Assembly: GCA_022511225.1 (NCBI GenBank)
Contig: JAFLRZ010000003.1
Location: 62,001 to 126,000, forward strand
Direction: 5' to 3'
DNA length: 64,000 nucleotides
DNA from: Eubacterium sp.
GTDB taxonomy: Bacteria > Bacillota > Clostridia > Oscillospirales > Acutalibacteraceae
Part shown: positions 27,042-35,313 of the stretch, piece after piece
Layout of the letters: each line of letters begins with the position of its first letter
How positions within the stretch are numbered: position 1 is the first letter of the stretch
Notes under the pieces: generated by a model
What the model was told of the DNA's origin: nothing
Databases searched by the model: none
The model's input: only the letters and a program-made list of their open reading frames with translations
Program-made: the position numbers and the translations under genes

Positions 27042-28250
27042 TCAGTCCTCTAAAAAATGCTTCATAATGCTTGGACCGTGGTCGATATAGTTTCCTGTTT
27101 CCTTTGCAGTTTCCTCGTTGATAGTGTCAACACCTGTGATTTCCTTATTCTTGTGGTAAATGAGATAAGGCACGGGGTCGCTTGCGTGAGTACGTGTAAC
27201 AATAGGTGTAGGATGATCGGGAAGAACCATAATCTTGTAATCATCATATTTTTCAAGACCCTTGAAGAGAATAGGCAAAACCCTCTCGTCAATCATCTCG
27301 ATAGCACGCACCTTGTTTTCGGGCTCGTTTCTGTGTCCGCATTCATCAGGTGCTTCAAAGTGCATATATACGAGGTCGTTTCTTTCTAAAAGCTCAAGAG
27401 CGGCATCAGCCTTGCCCTCAAAATTAGTGTCGATATATCCTGTTGCACCTTCAACCTCGGCTACCTCCATTTTTGCGCAACCGCCGATACCTTTAATCAA
27501 ATCAACGGCAGAAACTACTGCACCCTTGATGCCGTAGATTTCCTCAAACGGTGCAAGTGCAGGGCGCTTGCCCTCGCCCCAGAGCCATATTGAGTTTGCA
27601 GGACGCTTACCGTTCTTTTTTCTCTCGATATTAACGGGATGATCTTTGAGCAAATCATAAGATTTTTCCATAAGCTCGATGAGCGGCTTAGCATTTTCGG
27701 CAGTCGAAAGATAATCGGTAATCACCTTGCCTGTAATATCGTGAGGCGGAGTCATTTTTCCGAGGTCTGTCGTGCCGTTGTCCCAGATAAGGCAGTGACG
27801 GTAGGATACACCTGAGTAAAACTTAAATTCATCCGTGCCGAGCTTTTCATCAATATATTTTATAAGAATTTCTGCTTCTTCCGTAGAAATATCATCAGCG
27901 CAGTAATCCTCAATAGTCTTTTGATTGTACGGCAAATCGTCTTCCGAAAGAGTGACGAGATTTGTACGAAGCGAAACGTCTGTCGGCTTCATATCAATAC
28001 CGATTGAAGCAGCCTCAAGCGGACTTCTGCCTGTGTAAAACTTCATAGGGTCAAAGCCCATAACGCTCATATTTGCCACGTCAGACCCCGGCTTTAAGCC
28101 CTCGGCAACAGTGCGGATAAGACCGACCTCGGATTTTTGTGCAAGCATATCTAAATTCGGCTTTTTTGCGCACATCATAGGTGTTTTGCCATCGAGTGCC
28201 GGCACGGGATAGTCAGCCATACCGTCATATAATACTACAACGTATTTCAA
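27042..28250 (-). CDS. ApgM-type phosphoglycerate mutase homologue, possible homoserine kinase
   Basis: 402-residue alkaline-phosphatase-superfamily enzyme of the archaeal-type cofactor-independent mutase group. Metal-site segments include VVLYDGMADYPV, PGSDVANMSVMGFDP, YMHFEAPDECGHRNE and MVLPDHPTPI. A bacterial clade of this family has been proposed to act as homoserine kinase. Here it lies directly upstream of metY, which also draws on homoserine, so kinase function is plausible but unproven. TTG 28250 is chosen because GGAGG lies 9 bases before it; the upstream TTG at 28265 overlaps that site. Confidence 0.85.
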   Translation of the reverse strand: MKYVVVLYDGMADYPVPALDGKTPMMCAKKPNLDMLAQKSEVGLIRTVAEGLKPGSDVANMSVMGFDPMKFYTGRSPLEAASIGIDMKPTDVSLRTNLVTLSEDDLPYNQKTIEDYCADDISTEEAEILIKYIDEKLGTDEFKFYSGVSYRHCLIWDNGTTDLGKMTPPHDITGKVITDYLSTAENAKPLIELMEKSYDLLKDHPVNIERKKNGKRPANSIWLWGEGKRPALAPFEEIYGIKGAVVSAVDLIKGIGGCAKMEVAEVEGATGYIDTNFEGKADAALELLERNDLVYMHFEAPDECGHRNEPENKVRAIEMIDERVLPILFKGLEKYDDYKIMVLPDHPTPIVTRTHASDPVPYLIYHKNKEITGVDTINEETAKETGNYIDHGPSIMKHFLED

Positions 28251-28282
28251 TTTGTATTCCTCCAAATATGAAAATTGTTCTC

Positions 28283-28312
28283 TCGGCGCAGTGTGCGTTG
28301 TACGCGCGCCGA
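28283..28312 (+). repeat. Dispersed 30-nt hairpin repeat, copy B
   Basis: Identical to copy A at 6153-6182 (TCGGCGCAGTGTGC, then GTTGTACGCGCGCCGA). It sits between the apgM start and the purL stop. Confidence 0.85.
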
Positions 28313-28326
28313 CACAATGAGGGGTT

Positions 28327-28429
28327 GTTAGGGGGAATAGGCGAATGCCTTTCCACTAACTCGTTTTCTTGGTATCGTTCTTTTGCGACTCAAAAGAATG
28401 ATACGAATTCTTCTGCGAAGCAGAGAATT
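28327..28429. repeat. Chain of three imperfect hairpins 3' of purL
   Basis: Three inverted repeats follow each other. GTTAG/CTAAC at 28327-28360 encloses GGC-GAAT-GCC. GTATCGTTCTTTTG/CAAAAGAATGATAC at 28372-28404 is a 14-bp stem. AATTCTTCTGC/GCAGAGAATT is at 28406-28429. Together with copy B this fills the gap. On the minus strand they follow the purL stop and may terminate it, but none has a long T run. They look like worn intergenic repeat elements. Confidence 0.6.
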
Positions 28430-28476
28430 TTAAATATAAATTATAATCTACAATCTATAATCCCGATGTTATTACT

Positions 28477-31400
28477 TTACTTAAAGTAATTAACACCACT
28501 TTCAAATATCTTCATATCCTTTTCAAACGGAACGTTTGCGTAAAGGTTGTCGCCCTTTCTCTCGCTGTGTCCCATCTTACCGAGAACTCTGCCGTCAGGA
28601 GAGGTGATACCCTCAACTGCGCATACGGAGCCGTTTGGATTAAACGGCATATCGGCAACAGGTGTGCCGTCAGGATTTACGTACTGTGTTGCAATCTGTC
28701 CGTTTTCGATAAGCTTTTTCATAACGTCGTCATTAGCAACGAATCGTCCTTCGCCGTGGCTGATAGGAATTGCAAACATATCACCTGCGTTTACACTGCT
28801 AAACCAAGGTGATTTTACGCTTGATACTCTCGTGTATGCCATAGATGAAATATGTCTGCCGATAGTGTTGAAGGTAAGGGTTGGATCGCTTTCCTTGATT
28901 TCGGTAATTTCGCCGTAAGGCACAAGACCAAGCTTAATAAGAGCCTGAAAACCGTTACAAATACCGAGCATAAGACCGTCCCTGCAGTTAAGAAGCTTTG
29001 TTACAGCCTCCTTAACCTTTGGATTTCTGAAGGTAGTTGCAATGAATTTACCTGATCCCTCAGGCTCGTCACCACCGCTGAAGCCACCGGGGAGCATAAT
29101 AATCTGTGATTTTTCGATTTCCTCAACCATTTTGTCGATAGTTTCGTTGATAGCGGCAGAGGAAAGGTTGTTTACAACAAGGATTGAAGCGTCTGCTCCT
29201 GCCTTTTCAAATGCTCTTGCACTGTCTACCTCGCAGTTAGTACCGGGGAAAGCAGGAATAAATACCTTTGGCTTTGCAACCTTGTTTTTAGCAATGAATA
29301 TAGAACGCTCCTTGTAAAGAGGAACATCATACGGCATATTCGCATTCTTCTTTGAGTCGGTAGCAAATACTTTTTCAAGCTTACCTGTCCATAAGTCAAT
29401 AAGCTCATCAACAGTCTGTACCTCACCGTCAATGATGAATACTCCGTTGTCGTTTGTCTTGCCGAGAGTGATACCGTCAAAGCTGTTCTTCTCTGCAAGC
29501 TCAACAACGAAGCTTGCTTCCTTAGCGGCAAAGAGTGTTTCCTTATCAAGTCCCTGTTCAAAGGTGAAGCCTGTCTTGTTGCCGAATGCCATTTTGCATA
29601 CGCAGGCAGCGGCACCGCCCTCCTTAACAACGGAAGCGGCAAGGATTTCGCCTGATCTTACACCCTCGTAAACCTTAACCATAAGCTCCATTGCTTTTTC
29701 AAAATCAGGAAGTCCTGAATTTTCATCAACAGGGAGAGGAAGAAGCTTTACTACAGAGCCGCTTCTCTTAAACTGAGATGATACTGTTTTTGAAGCCTCG
29801 CTCATACCAACTGCAAATGAAACGAGAGTAGGCGGTACGTCAAGCTCATTGAATGAGCCGCTCATAGAGTCCTTACCGCCGATAGACGGACACTTGTAGC
29901 CGAGCTGTGCCTTAAGCGCACCGAGAAGTGCGGCAGCAGGCTTGCCCCAGCGTGAAGGCTCATTATTAAGTCTTTCGAAATACTCTTGGAACGTAAGTCT
30001 TGCCTTTGCAGGATTACAGCCGACAGCAGCAAGCTTTGCAAGTGATTCACTGACAGCATATGCAGCTGAATGGAAAGGTGACCAGCGTGAAAGCTTAGGA
30101 ATAAAACCGTATGCCATAACTGATGCCGTATCTGTTTCGCCCTCAAGAAGCGGAATTTTTGCAACCATTGCTTCCTCAGGGGTGAGCTGATATTTACCTG
30201 CGTACGGCATAAGAACTGTAGCTGCGCCGATTGATGAGTCGAAACGCTCAACAAGTCCCTTTTGTGAGCACACCTCAAGCCTTGTAAGGTTTGCTTTGAG
30301 TGCATCTGCATTTGAAAGCGCTGCAAGCTCCTCGGGAACGTGCTTTGTGTAATCACTGCTGTCGTCAATTTCTTCAATCTCTACAACTGCGTGCTGTGTA
30401 ACACCGTTTGTATTGAGGAAATCTCTGCTGATGTCAACAATCTTGTCGCCTCTCCAAATCATTTCAAGACGGTTTTTGTCTGTTACAACTGCAACAGGAG
30501 TTGCTTCGAGATTTTCTTCGTTTGAGAGTGCAATAAATTTATCTACGTCATTTTTATCAAGAACAACAGCCATTCTCTCCTGCGATTCGGAAATAGCAAG
30601 CTCTGTTCCGTCAAGTCCGTCATATTTCTTTGGTACCTTGTCGAGGTTGACGGTAAGTCCGTCTGCAAGCTCGCCGATAGCAACTGATACGCCGCCTGCA
30701 CCAAAGTCATTACAACGCTTTATCATCTTGGCAACCTCTGCCTTGCGGAAAAGTCGCTGAATCTTTCTTTCGGTAGGGGGATTACCCTTCTGCACCTCTG
30801 CACCGCAGTTTTCGATAGAGGAGGAGTCGTGTGCCTTTGACGAGCCTGTAGCACCGCCGCAGCCGTCACGTCCTGTTCTGCCGCCGAGAAGTACGATTAC
30901 GTCGTCCTTTTGCGGACATTCTCTTATAACGTTTTCCTTTGGTGAAGCGCCGATAACTGCACCGATTTCCATTCGCTTTGCAACGTAACCGCTGTCATAA
31001 AGCTCTGTAACCTGACCCGTTGCAAGACCAATCTGATTGCCGTAGCTTGAATAACCTGCTGCAGCACCTGTTGTAATTTTGCTCTGAGGAAGCTTTGCGT
31101 CAAGTGTTTCCTCAAACGGAGTGGTCGGATCACCTGAGCCTGTTACACGCATAGCCTGATATACGTATGCTCTGCCTGAAAGCGGATCACGGATTGCACC
31201 GCCAAGGCAGGTAGCAGCACCGCCGAACGGCTCAATTTCTGTAGGGTGATTGTGTGTTTCATTCTTAAACTGAACGAGCCACGGCTCTTTCTTGCCGTCA
31301 ATTTCTACTTCAACGTTAATTGAGCAGGCGTTGATTTCGTCACTTTCGTCAAGATCGTCTACGTAACCTCTCTTTTTAAGTACCTTTGTTCCGATGCACG

Positions 31401-32238
31401 CCATATCCATAAGGCATACGATTTTGTCCTTACGGTCGCCGTATACCTCTGCACGCACCTTAAAATATTCGTTAAGCGCATCTTCGATAGCCTTGTTATA
31501 TTTACTGACGGTGTTCTGCTGAGTGATAGTGTCAAGCTCTGTAGCAAAAGTAGTATGACGGCAGTGGTCAGACCAATAGGTGTCAATAACCTTAAGCTCC
31601 GTAAGGCTCGGATCTCTGCCCTCGTCTTTAGCAAAATAATCTCTTACCCAGCATAAATCTGCTACGCTCATTGCAAAGCCCATCTCGCCGTGGTACTGAG
31701 CAATCTCGTCATCACTCTTAGAGATAAAGCCTTCAATTCTGATAATATCAGCAGGAACGTCTGCCTTCATATTAAGGCTTTCGGGAATATCCCATGATGC
31801 GATTCTTGACTCAACAGGGTTGATGATATATGACTTAATCTTGTCAAATTCTTCGTCGGTGATATTTCCTTTGACCGCGATAACCTTTGCAGAAAGCACG
31901 TCAGGTCGCTCGCCTGCAGTAAGAAGCTGAATACACTGAGCAGCAGAGTCAGCTCTCTGGTCGTACTGACCGGGGAGATATTCTGTTACAAAGCTTCTCC
32001 AGTCCTCGGGAATGTCAAGCTCAAAGCTCACGTTATCAAGATTAGGCTCGGAAAGAATCGTCTTTACTGCTAAGTTAAATTCCTCCTCGCTTAAGCCCTG
32101 TGCATCATAACGGTTGATTATTCTTAAATCCTCAAGTGCCGTAATGCCCAAGTTGTTTCTAAGGTCGGACAGACTTTGCCCAGCCTCAATGTCATTGCCT
32201 TTTTTCTTTTCGACAAATACACGATAAACCTTTGACAT
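28477..32238 (-). CDS. purL: Phosphoribosylformylglycinamidine synthase, single-chain
   Basis: 1253-residue FGAM synthase that converts FGAR to FGAM in purine synthesis with ATP and glutamine. Order: a PurS-like N-domain (1-150), the linker with DLCWVRDYFAKDEGRDPSLTE, two AIRS-like halves (NETHNHPTEIEPFGGAATC; GGRTGRDGCGGATGSS; GGKDSMSGSF) and a class I glutaminase with nucleophile Cys in LGICNGFQAL and SHGEGRF. This is the fused long form rather than the three-subunit PurSQL of Bacillus. ATG 32238 has AAGGAG upstream. A 12-bp tandem duplication lies just before the ribosome site. Confidence 0.97.
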   Translation of the reverse strand: MSKVYRVFVEKKKGNDIEAGQSLSDLRNNLGITALEDLRIINRYDAQGLSEEEFNLAVKTILSEPNLDNVSFELDIPEDWRSFVTEYLPGQYDQRADSAAQCIQLLTAGERPDVLSAKVIAVKGNITDEEFDKIKSYIINPVESRIASWDIPESLNMKADVPADIIRIEGFISKSDDEIAQYHGEMGFAMSVADLCWVRDYFAKDEGRDPSLTELKVIDTYWSDHCRHTTFATELDTITQQNTVSKYNKAIEDALNEYFKVRAEVYGDRKDKIVCLMDMACIGTKVLKKRGYVDDLDESDEINACSINVEVEIDGKKEPWLVQFKNETHNHPTEIEPFGGAATCLGGAIRDPLSGRAYVYQAMRVTGSGDPTTPFEETLDAKLPQSKITTGAAAGYSSYGNQIGLATGQVTELYDSGYVAKRMEIGAVIGASPKENVIRECPQKDDVIVLLGGRTGRDGCGGATGSSKAHDSSSIENCGAEVQKGNPPTERKIQRLFRKAEVAKMIKRCNDFGAGGVSVAIGELADGLTVNLDKVPKKYDGLDGTELAISESQERMAVVLDKNDVDKFIALSNEENLEATPVAVVTDKNRLEMIWRGDKIVDISRDFLNTNGVTQHAVVEIEEIDDSSDYTKHVPEELAALSNADALKANLTRLEVCSQKGLVERFDSSIGAATVLMPYAGKYQLTPEEAMVAKIPLLEGETDTASVMAYGFIPKLSRWSPFHSAAYAVSESLAKLAAVGCNPAKARLTFQEYFERLNNEPSRWGKPAAALLGALKAQLGYKCPSIGGKDSMSGSFNELDVPPTLVSFAVGMSEASKTVSSQFKRSGSVVKLLPLPVDENSGLPDFEKAMELMVKVYEGVRSGEILAASVVKEGGAAACVCKMAFGNKTGFTFEQGLDKETLFAAKEASFVVELAEKNSFDGITLGKTNDNGVFIIDGEVQTVDELIDLWTGKLEKVFATDSKKNANMPYDVPLYKERSIFIAKNKVAKPKVFIPAFPGTNCEVDSARAFEKAGADASILVVNNLSSAAINETIDKMVEEIEKSQIIMLPGGFSGGDEPEGSGKFIATTFRNPKVKEAVTKLLNCRDGLMLGICNGFQALIKLGLVPYGEITEIKESDPTLTFNTIGRHISSMAYTRVSSVKSPWFSSVNAGDMFAIPISHGEGRFVANDDVMKKLIENGQIATQYVNPDGTPVADMPFNPNGSVCAVEGITSPDGRVLGKMGHSERKGDNLYANVPFEKDMKIFESGVNYFK

Positions 32239-32248
32239 AATATTCTCC

Positions 32249-32272
32249 TTATAATAATACTTATAATAATAC
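32249..32272. repeat. 12-bp tandem duplication upstream of purL
   Basis: TTATAATAATAC occurs twice in a row (32249-32260, 32261-32272) and partly a third time. It touches the purL ribosome-binding site on the minus strand. Confidence 0.7.
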
Positions 32273-32365
32273 TTATATATAATAGCATAAATAATTTAAA
32301 TTGCATATACCTTTTTATCTACAAATTTTACAAAAATATTATTTATATTTTGTTAACATAAACTA

Positions 32366-32394
32366 TTAACTTCTATTCACAATTGTGTTATACT
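32366..32394 (+). promoter_or_regulatory. Promoter of the PAS-protein gene
   Basis: TTAACT at 32366-32371, a 17-base spacer and TATACT at 32389-32394. The leader is about 70 bases. Confidence 0.6.
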
Positions 32395-32470
32395 GTTGAG
32401 TTGGCGAAAGTCATAATAATATGCGAATAATGAGTACTGTTTTGAAATAGATTTATAGGGAGGTGAGCTT

Positions 32471-33223
32471 TTGAAAGAGGATATGGATGAATATAGCTAC
32501 GAGGTTGAATTTATGAATCTCGTCGTAGACAAGGCAGACAATCTGCGCGTGGTGGATTCCGACAGTCATTTTAGCGAATTTGCAGGCGTACACAAGTCTA
32601 AAATCAAACAGGGCAAGCTTTTTCTTCACGATTTGATTATGCCTGCTTACCGTGAAGAAATTATGAAAGCTCTATGTAAAAAGCATTCTCCCTACGTATA
32701 CTTTGATGCTGAGTTTATAGACCGTAATGCGAACGAGGTCTTTATTCACTGCTGCGGTCAGAATTTTGAGGGCTCAACTCTTTGCCGTCTTACGCTTGTA
32801 GACGTGTCAAAGTCAAGAGAAATGCAGCAGGCACTTCAAAAGCAGGCGCTGGAGATGGATTATCTGATTGACCTTGTAAACGGCGGAGTATGTCTGTTTA
32901 AGGTTACGAGTGATATGCATATTGTTGTGCAGTATCTCAATAAGGGCGGCTGCAAGCTTTTCGGCACTTCGAAAAACGTATACGGCAAAAAGGAATACAG
33001 GCTTGATGATTTGATTCATCCTATGGATATAAGCACGGTATTTCAGGCAATCGGCAGGGCAATGGCTACTGACGAGCCGATAGATATTGAGTTCAGAACG
33101 GTTGTGCATAAGGACGAATACCGCTGGTGCAAGATGAATGCCTCGATAATGAAGTATGATGAGGACAATTCGCCTGTTTTCCACGCAATGCTGACAGATA
33201 TTACAAACGTTATGTGTTCTTAA
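32471..33223 (+). CDS. PAS-domain protein without output domain
   Basis: 250-residue soluble protein made of two PAS-like domains joined by a short coiled coil (SREMQQALQKQALEMDYLID, about residues 117-136). The first is a divergent PAS ending in CRLTLVDVSKS. The second runs from LVNGGVCLFKVTSD to the typical PAC ending DEYRWCKMNASIMKY and HAMLTDIT. No GGDEF, EAL, kinase or helix-turn-helix follows. TTG 32471 has a strong GGGAGGTGAG site; ATG 32483 is an alternative. It has its own promoter and a terminator, so it is a single-gene unit. It may pass a signal by protein contact. Confidence 0.78.
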   Translation: MKEDMDEYSYEVEFMNLVVDKADNLRVVDSDSHFSEFAGVHKSKIKQGKLFLHDLIMPAYREEIMKALCKKHSPYVYFDAEFIDRNANEVFIHCCGQNFEGSTLCRLTLVDVSKSREMQQALQKQALEMDYLIDLVNGGVCLFKVTSDMHIVVQYLNKGGCKLFGTSKNVYGKKEYRLDDLIHPMDISTVFQAIGRAMATDEPIDIEFRTVVHKDEYRWCKMNASIMKYDEDNSPVFHAMLTDITNVMCS

Positions 33224-33248
33224 AAATATACAAATGAATAAAAATTAT

Positions 33249-33285
33249 GCTCCCCCGATGCAATGCGAGGGAGCGTTTTCGTTTT
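33249..33285. terminator. Terminator between PAS and GH25 genes
   Basis: GCTCCCCCG and CGAGGGAGC form a 9-bp stem with one mismatch, followed by TTTTCGTTTT. It lies between convergent stop codons. Confidence 0.85.
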
Positions 33286-33297
33286 GTTAAGTTATTA

Positions 33298-34086
33298 TTA
33301 AGCAAACCAATAATTCAAATCAACGTACTTGCTTGAAACGGCATTTGATTTGCCCTTTTCGCTATACTGCCATACGGTATAATCAACGTCAAACGTAACT
33401 TTGCTGTTGTAATCTGCTGCCCATATTACAGCATTATCATCAAGCTTGTTCATGGAAATGCGGTCGTGAAGCACGCTTGACGACGCATACAAGCCGTAGG
33501 CATAGCCCTTATTTTCAACGGTGTCAAAAAAAGCGTTTATGATTGTTGCATTATCGTCAGCCGTAAGATTGGCGTCCACAAGCCTGCCCACCTGCTTGCC
33601 GTTACTGTTGCACGGATACTCAAAATCTATCATAATCGGAAGGTCAATTTTATACTTTTTCGCAATTTTAATTGCAAATGACGCTTCCTTTTGAGCTTCT
33701 CTTTCGGTTGTCGCCTGCGAATAAAAATATACGCCTACAGGGATACCTGCTTTATTTGCGGCTTCAAGATTTGCTGCTGCGTATTTATCCTCGGAAATAA
33801 CTCCTTTTTCGCTGTATCCGCGGTAACCGACGCGGATAAATGCAAAGTCAAACTCCTTTGCAAGTGCGTCCCAGTCAATTTCTCCGTTATGCTCAGACAC
33901 GTCAACACCGTGAGCCTTTTTCTTGTTAAAGCTGTATATTTCGGCACTTGGATGCCTTGCCATAAGGCTTACACTGCTTGCAATTATTGCAATTAAAACA
34001 CACACGGCAACAGCTATTACTATAATCTTCGGTTTTACGGCAATTTTATTAACTTTTTTATTCTTTGTTTTTACCTTCGTCGCCAT
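33298..34086 (-). CDS. GH25-family lysozyme (N,O-diacetylmuramidase), membrane-anchored
   Basis: 262-residue protein. A Lys-rich cytoplasmic tail (1-17), one transmembrane helix (about 18-41) and a GH25 barrel follow. The domain starts AHGVDVSEHNGEIDWDAL. It has FAFIRVGYRGYSEKG, GVYFYSQATTEREAQKEA and the catalytic Asp-x-Glu pair in IMIDFEYP, and ends near DYTVWQYSEKGK. It probably cuts peptidoglycan outside the membrane in wall turnover. ATG 34086 is chosen for its GAGGAAG site; an upstream ATG at 34128 is less likely. It is divergent from the DAHP synthase gene. Confidence 0.9.
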   Translation of the reverse strand: MATKVKTKNKKVNKIAVKPKIIVIAVAVCVLIAIIASSVSLMARHPSAEIYSFNKKKAHGVDVSEHNGEIDWDALAKEFDFAFIRVGYRGYSEKGVISEDKYAAANLEAANKAGIPVGVYFYSQATTEREAQKEASFAIKIAKKYKIDLPIMIDFEYPCNSNGKQVGRLVDANLTADDNATIINAFFDTVENKGYAYGLYASSSVLHDRISMNKLDDNAVIWAADYNSKVTFDVDYTVWQYSEKGKSNAVSSKYVDLNYWFA

Positions 34087-34177
34087 ATTTCTTCCTCTTT
34101 CGCTGGATTTTATTCTAACACAAAACAATGAGAAATGCTATATGGTAAATTATGAATTTTAATTTTGCACTTGTTGC

Positions 34178-34205
34178 TTGACATATTTCACTATTATATT
34201 ATAAT
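34178..34205 (+). promoter_or_regulatory. Strong promoter of the DAHP synthase gene
   Basis: Consensus TTGACA at 34178-34183, a 16-base spacer and TATAAT at 34200-34205. The leader is only about 22 bases, so no attenuator or riboswitch fits between. Confidence 0.82.
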
Positions 34206-34233
34206 TATTCTAATAGACAAACGGGGTGATGTT

Positions 34234-35277
34234 ATGGATAATATGACAAACAGTGAATTTAAACGTAAGCTTCCTGTACCTAAGGAAATCAAGGCGGAAA
34301 TGCCTCTTTCTAAGGAAGCCGAAGCAATAAAGGACGCAAGAGATGCCGAGATTGCAAAGGTATTTAAGGGAGAGAGCGACAAGTTTCTTCTCATTATAGG
34401 TCCGTGCTCTGCCGACAGGGCAGACAGTGTGCTTGACTACGTAGGCAGACTTGCAAAAATACAGGAGGAGGTCAGCGATAAGCTGATTATAATTCCGAGA
34501 ATTTATACGGGCAAGCCGAGAACTACAGGCGCAGGCTACAAGGGTATGCTTCATCAGCCTGACCCTGACAAGAAGCCTGATATGCTTGAGGGTATCAAGG
34601 CAATCCGTTCACTTCACAAGGACGCAATCGAGCAGACAGGACTTACCTGTGCAGACGAAATGCTTTATCCTGAGAACTACAGGTATCTTTCAGATCTTCT
34701 TTCATACGTGGCAATCGGCGCACGCTCTGTAGAAAATCAGGAGCACAGGCTCGTTTCTTCAGGTCTTGACATTCCTGTTGGTATGAAAAATCCTACAAGC
34801 GGTGACCTTTCAATTATGCTCAACGCAATCAAGGCGGCACAGAGCAGTCACATATTCCTTTACCGCGGCTGGGAGGTTGAATCAAAGGGTAATCCTTTTG
34901 CTCACGCAATTTTAAGAGGCAGTGTCAGCAAGCACGGAAACAACCACGCAAACTATCACTACGAGGATTTAAGACAGCTTTACGATATGTATTGTAACGG
35001 AGGCTTTGAAAATCCTGCTCTTGTTGTTGATACAAACCACTCAAACTCCGGCAAGAAGTATCTTGAGCAAATCAGAATTGCAAACGAGGTACTCCATTCA
35101 ATGCGCCACAGTGCAGACGTAAAGAAGCTTGTAAAGGGCTTTATGATTGAGTCTTATATCGAAGACGGAGCACAGGCAGTTGAGGACTGTGTATACGGAA
35201 AGTCTATTACAGACCCGTGCATCGGCTGGGACAAAACAAAGGATATGATTTATTCTATCGCAGACCAGATTGAATAA
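34234..35277 (+). CDS. 3-deoxy-7-phosphoheptulonate synthase, class I
   Basis: 347-residue DAHP synthase, the first enzyme of the shikimate pathway (PEP + erythrose-4-phosphate). It is the E. coli AroFGH type: LLIIGPCSADR, the IPRIYTGKPRTTGAGYKGML loop (usually VYFEKPRTT), GARSVENQEHR, GMKNPTSGDL, LRGSVSKHGNNHANYHY and VVDTNHSNSGKK with metal ligands. The length matches (~350). ATG 34234 has GGGGTGA just upstream and fits the promoter. Feedback type (Phe, Tyr or Trp) cannot be read. A GH27 gene follows after 36 bases without a terminator. Confidence 0.94.
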   Translation: MDNMTNSEFKRKLPVPKEIKAEMPLSKEAEAIKDARDAEIAKVFKGESDKFLLIIGPCSADRADSVLDYVGRLAKIQEEVSDKLIIIPRIYTGKPRTTGAGYKGMLHQPDPDKKPDMLEGIKAIRSLHKDAIEQTGLTCADEMLYPENYRYLSDLLSYVAIGARSVENQEHRLVSSGLDIPVGMKNPTSGDLSIMLNAIKAAQSSHIFLYRGWEVESKGNPFAHAILRGSVSKHGNNHANYHYEDLRQLYDMYCNGGFENPALVVDTNHSNSGKKYLEQIRIANEVLHSMRHSADVKKLVKGFMIESYIEDGAQAVEDCVYGKSITDPCIGWDKTKDMIYSIADQIE

Positions 35278-35313
35278 TTTTATAATTTATCAAAATAACT
35301 TGTGAGGTTTTTT

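Noticed and set aside
28181-28489. Plus-strand frame of ~100 codons across the purL 3' gap
   Set aside because: It reads through the hairpin repeats, lacks a ribosome site and overlaps both neighbouring genes.
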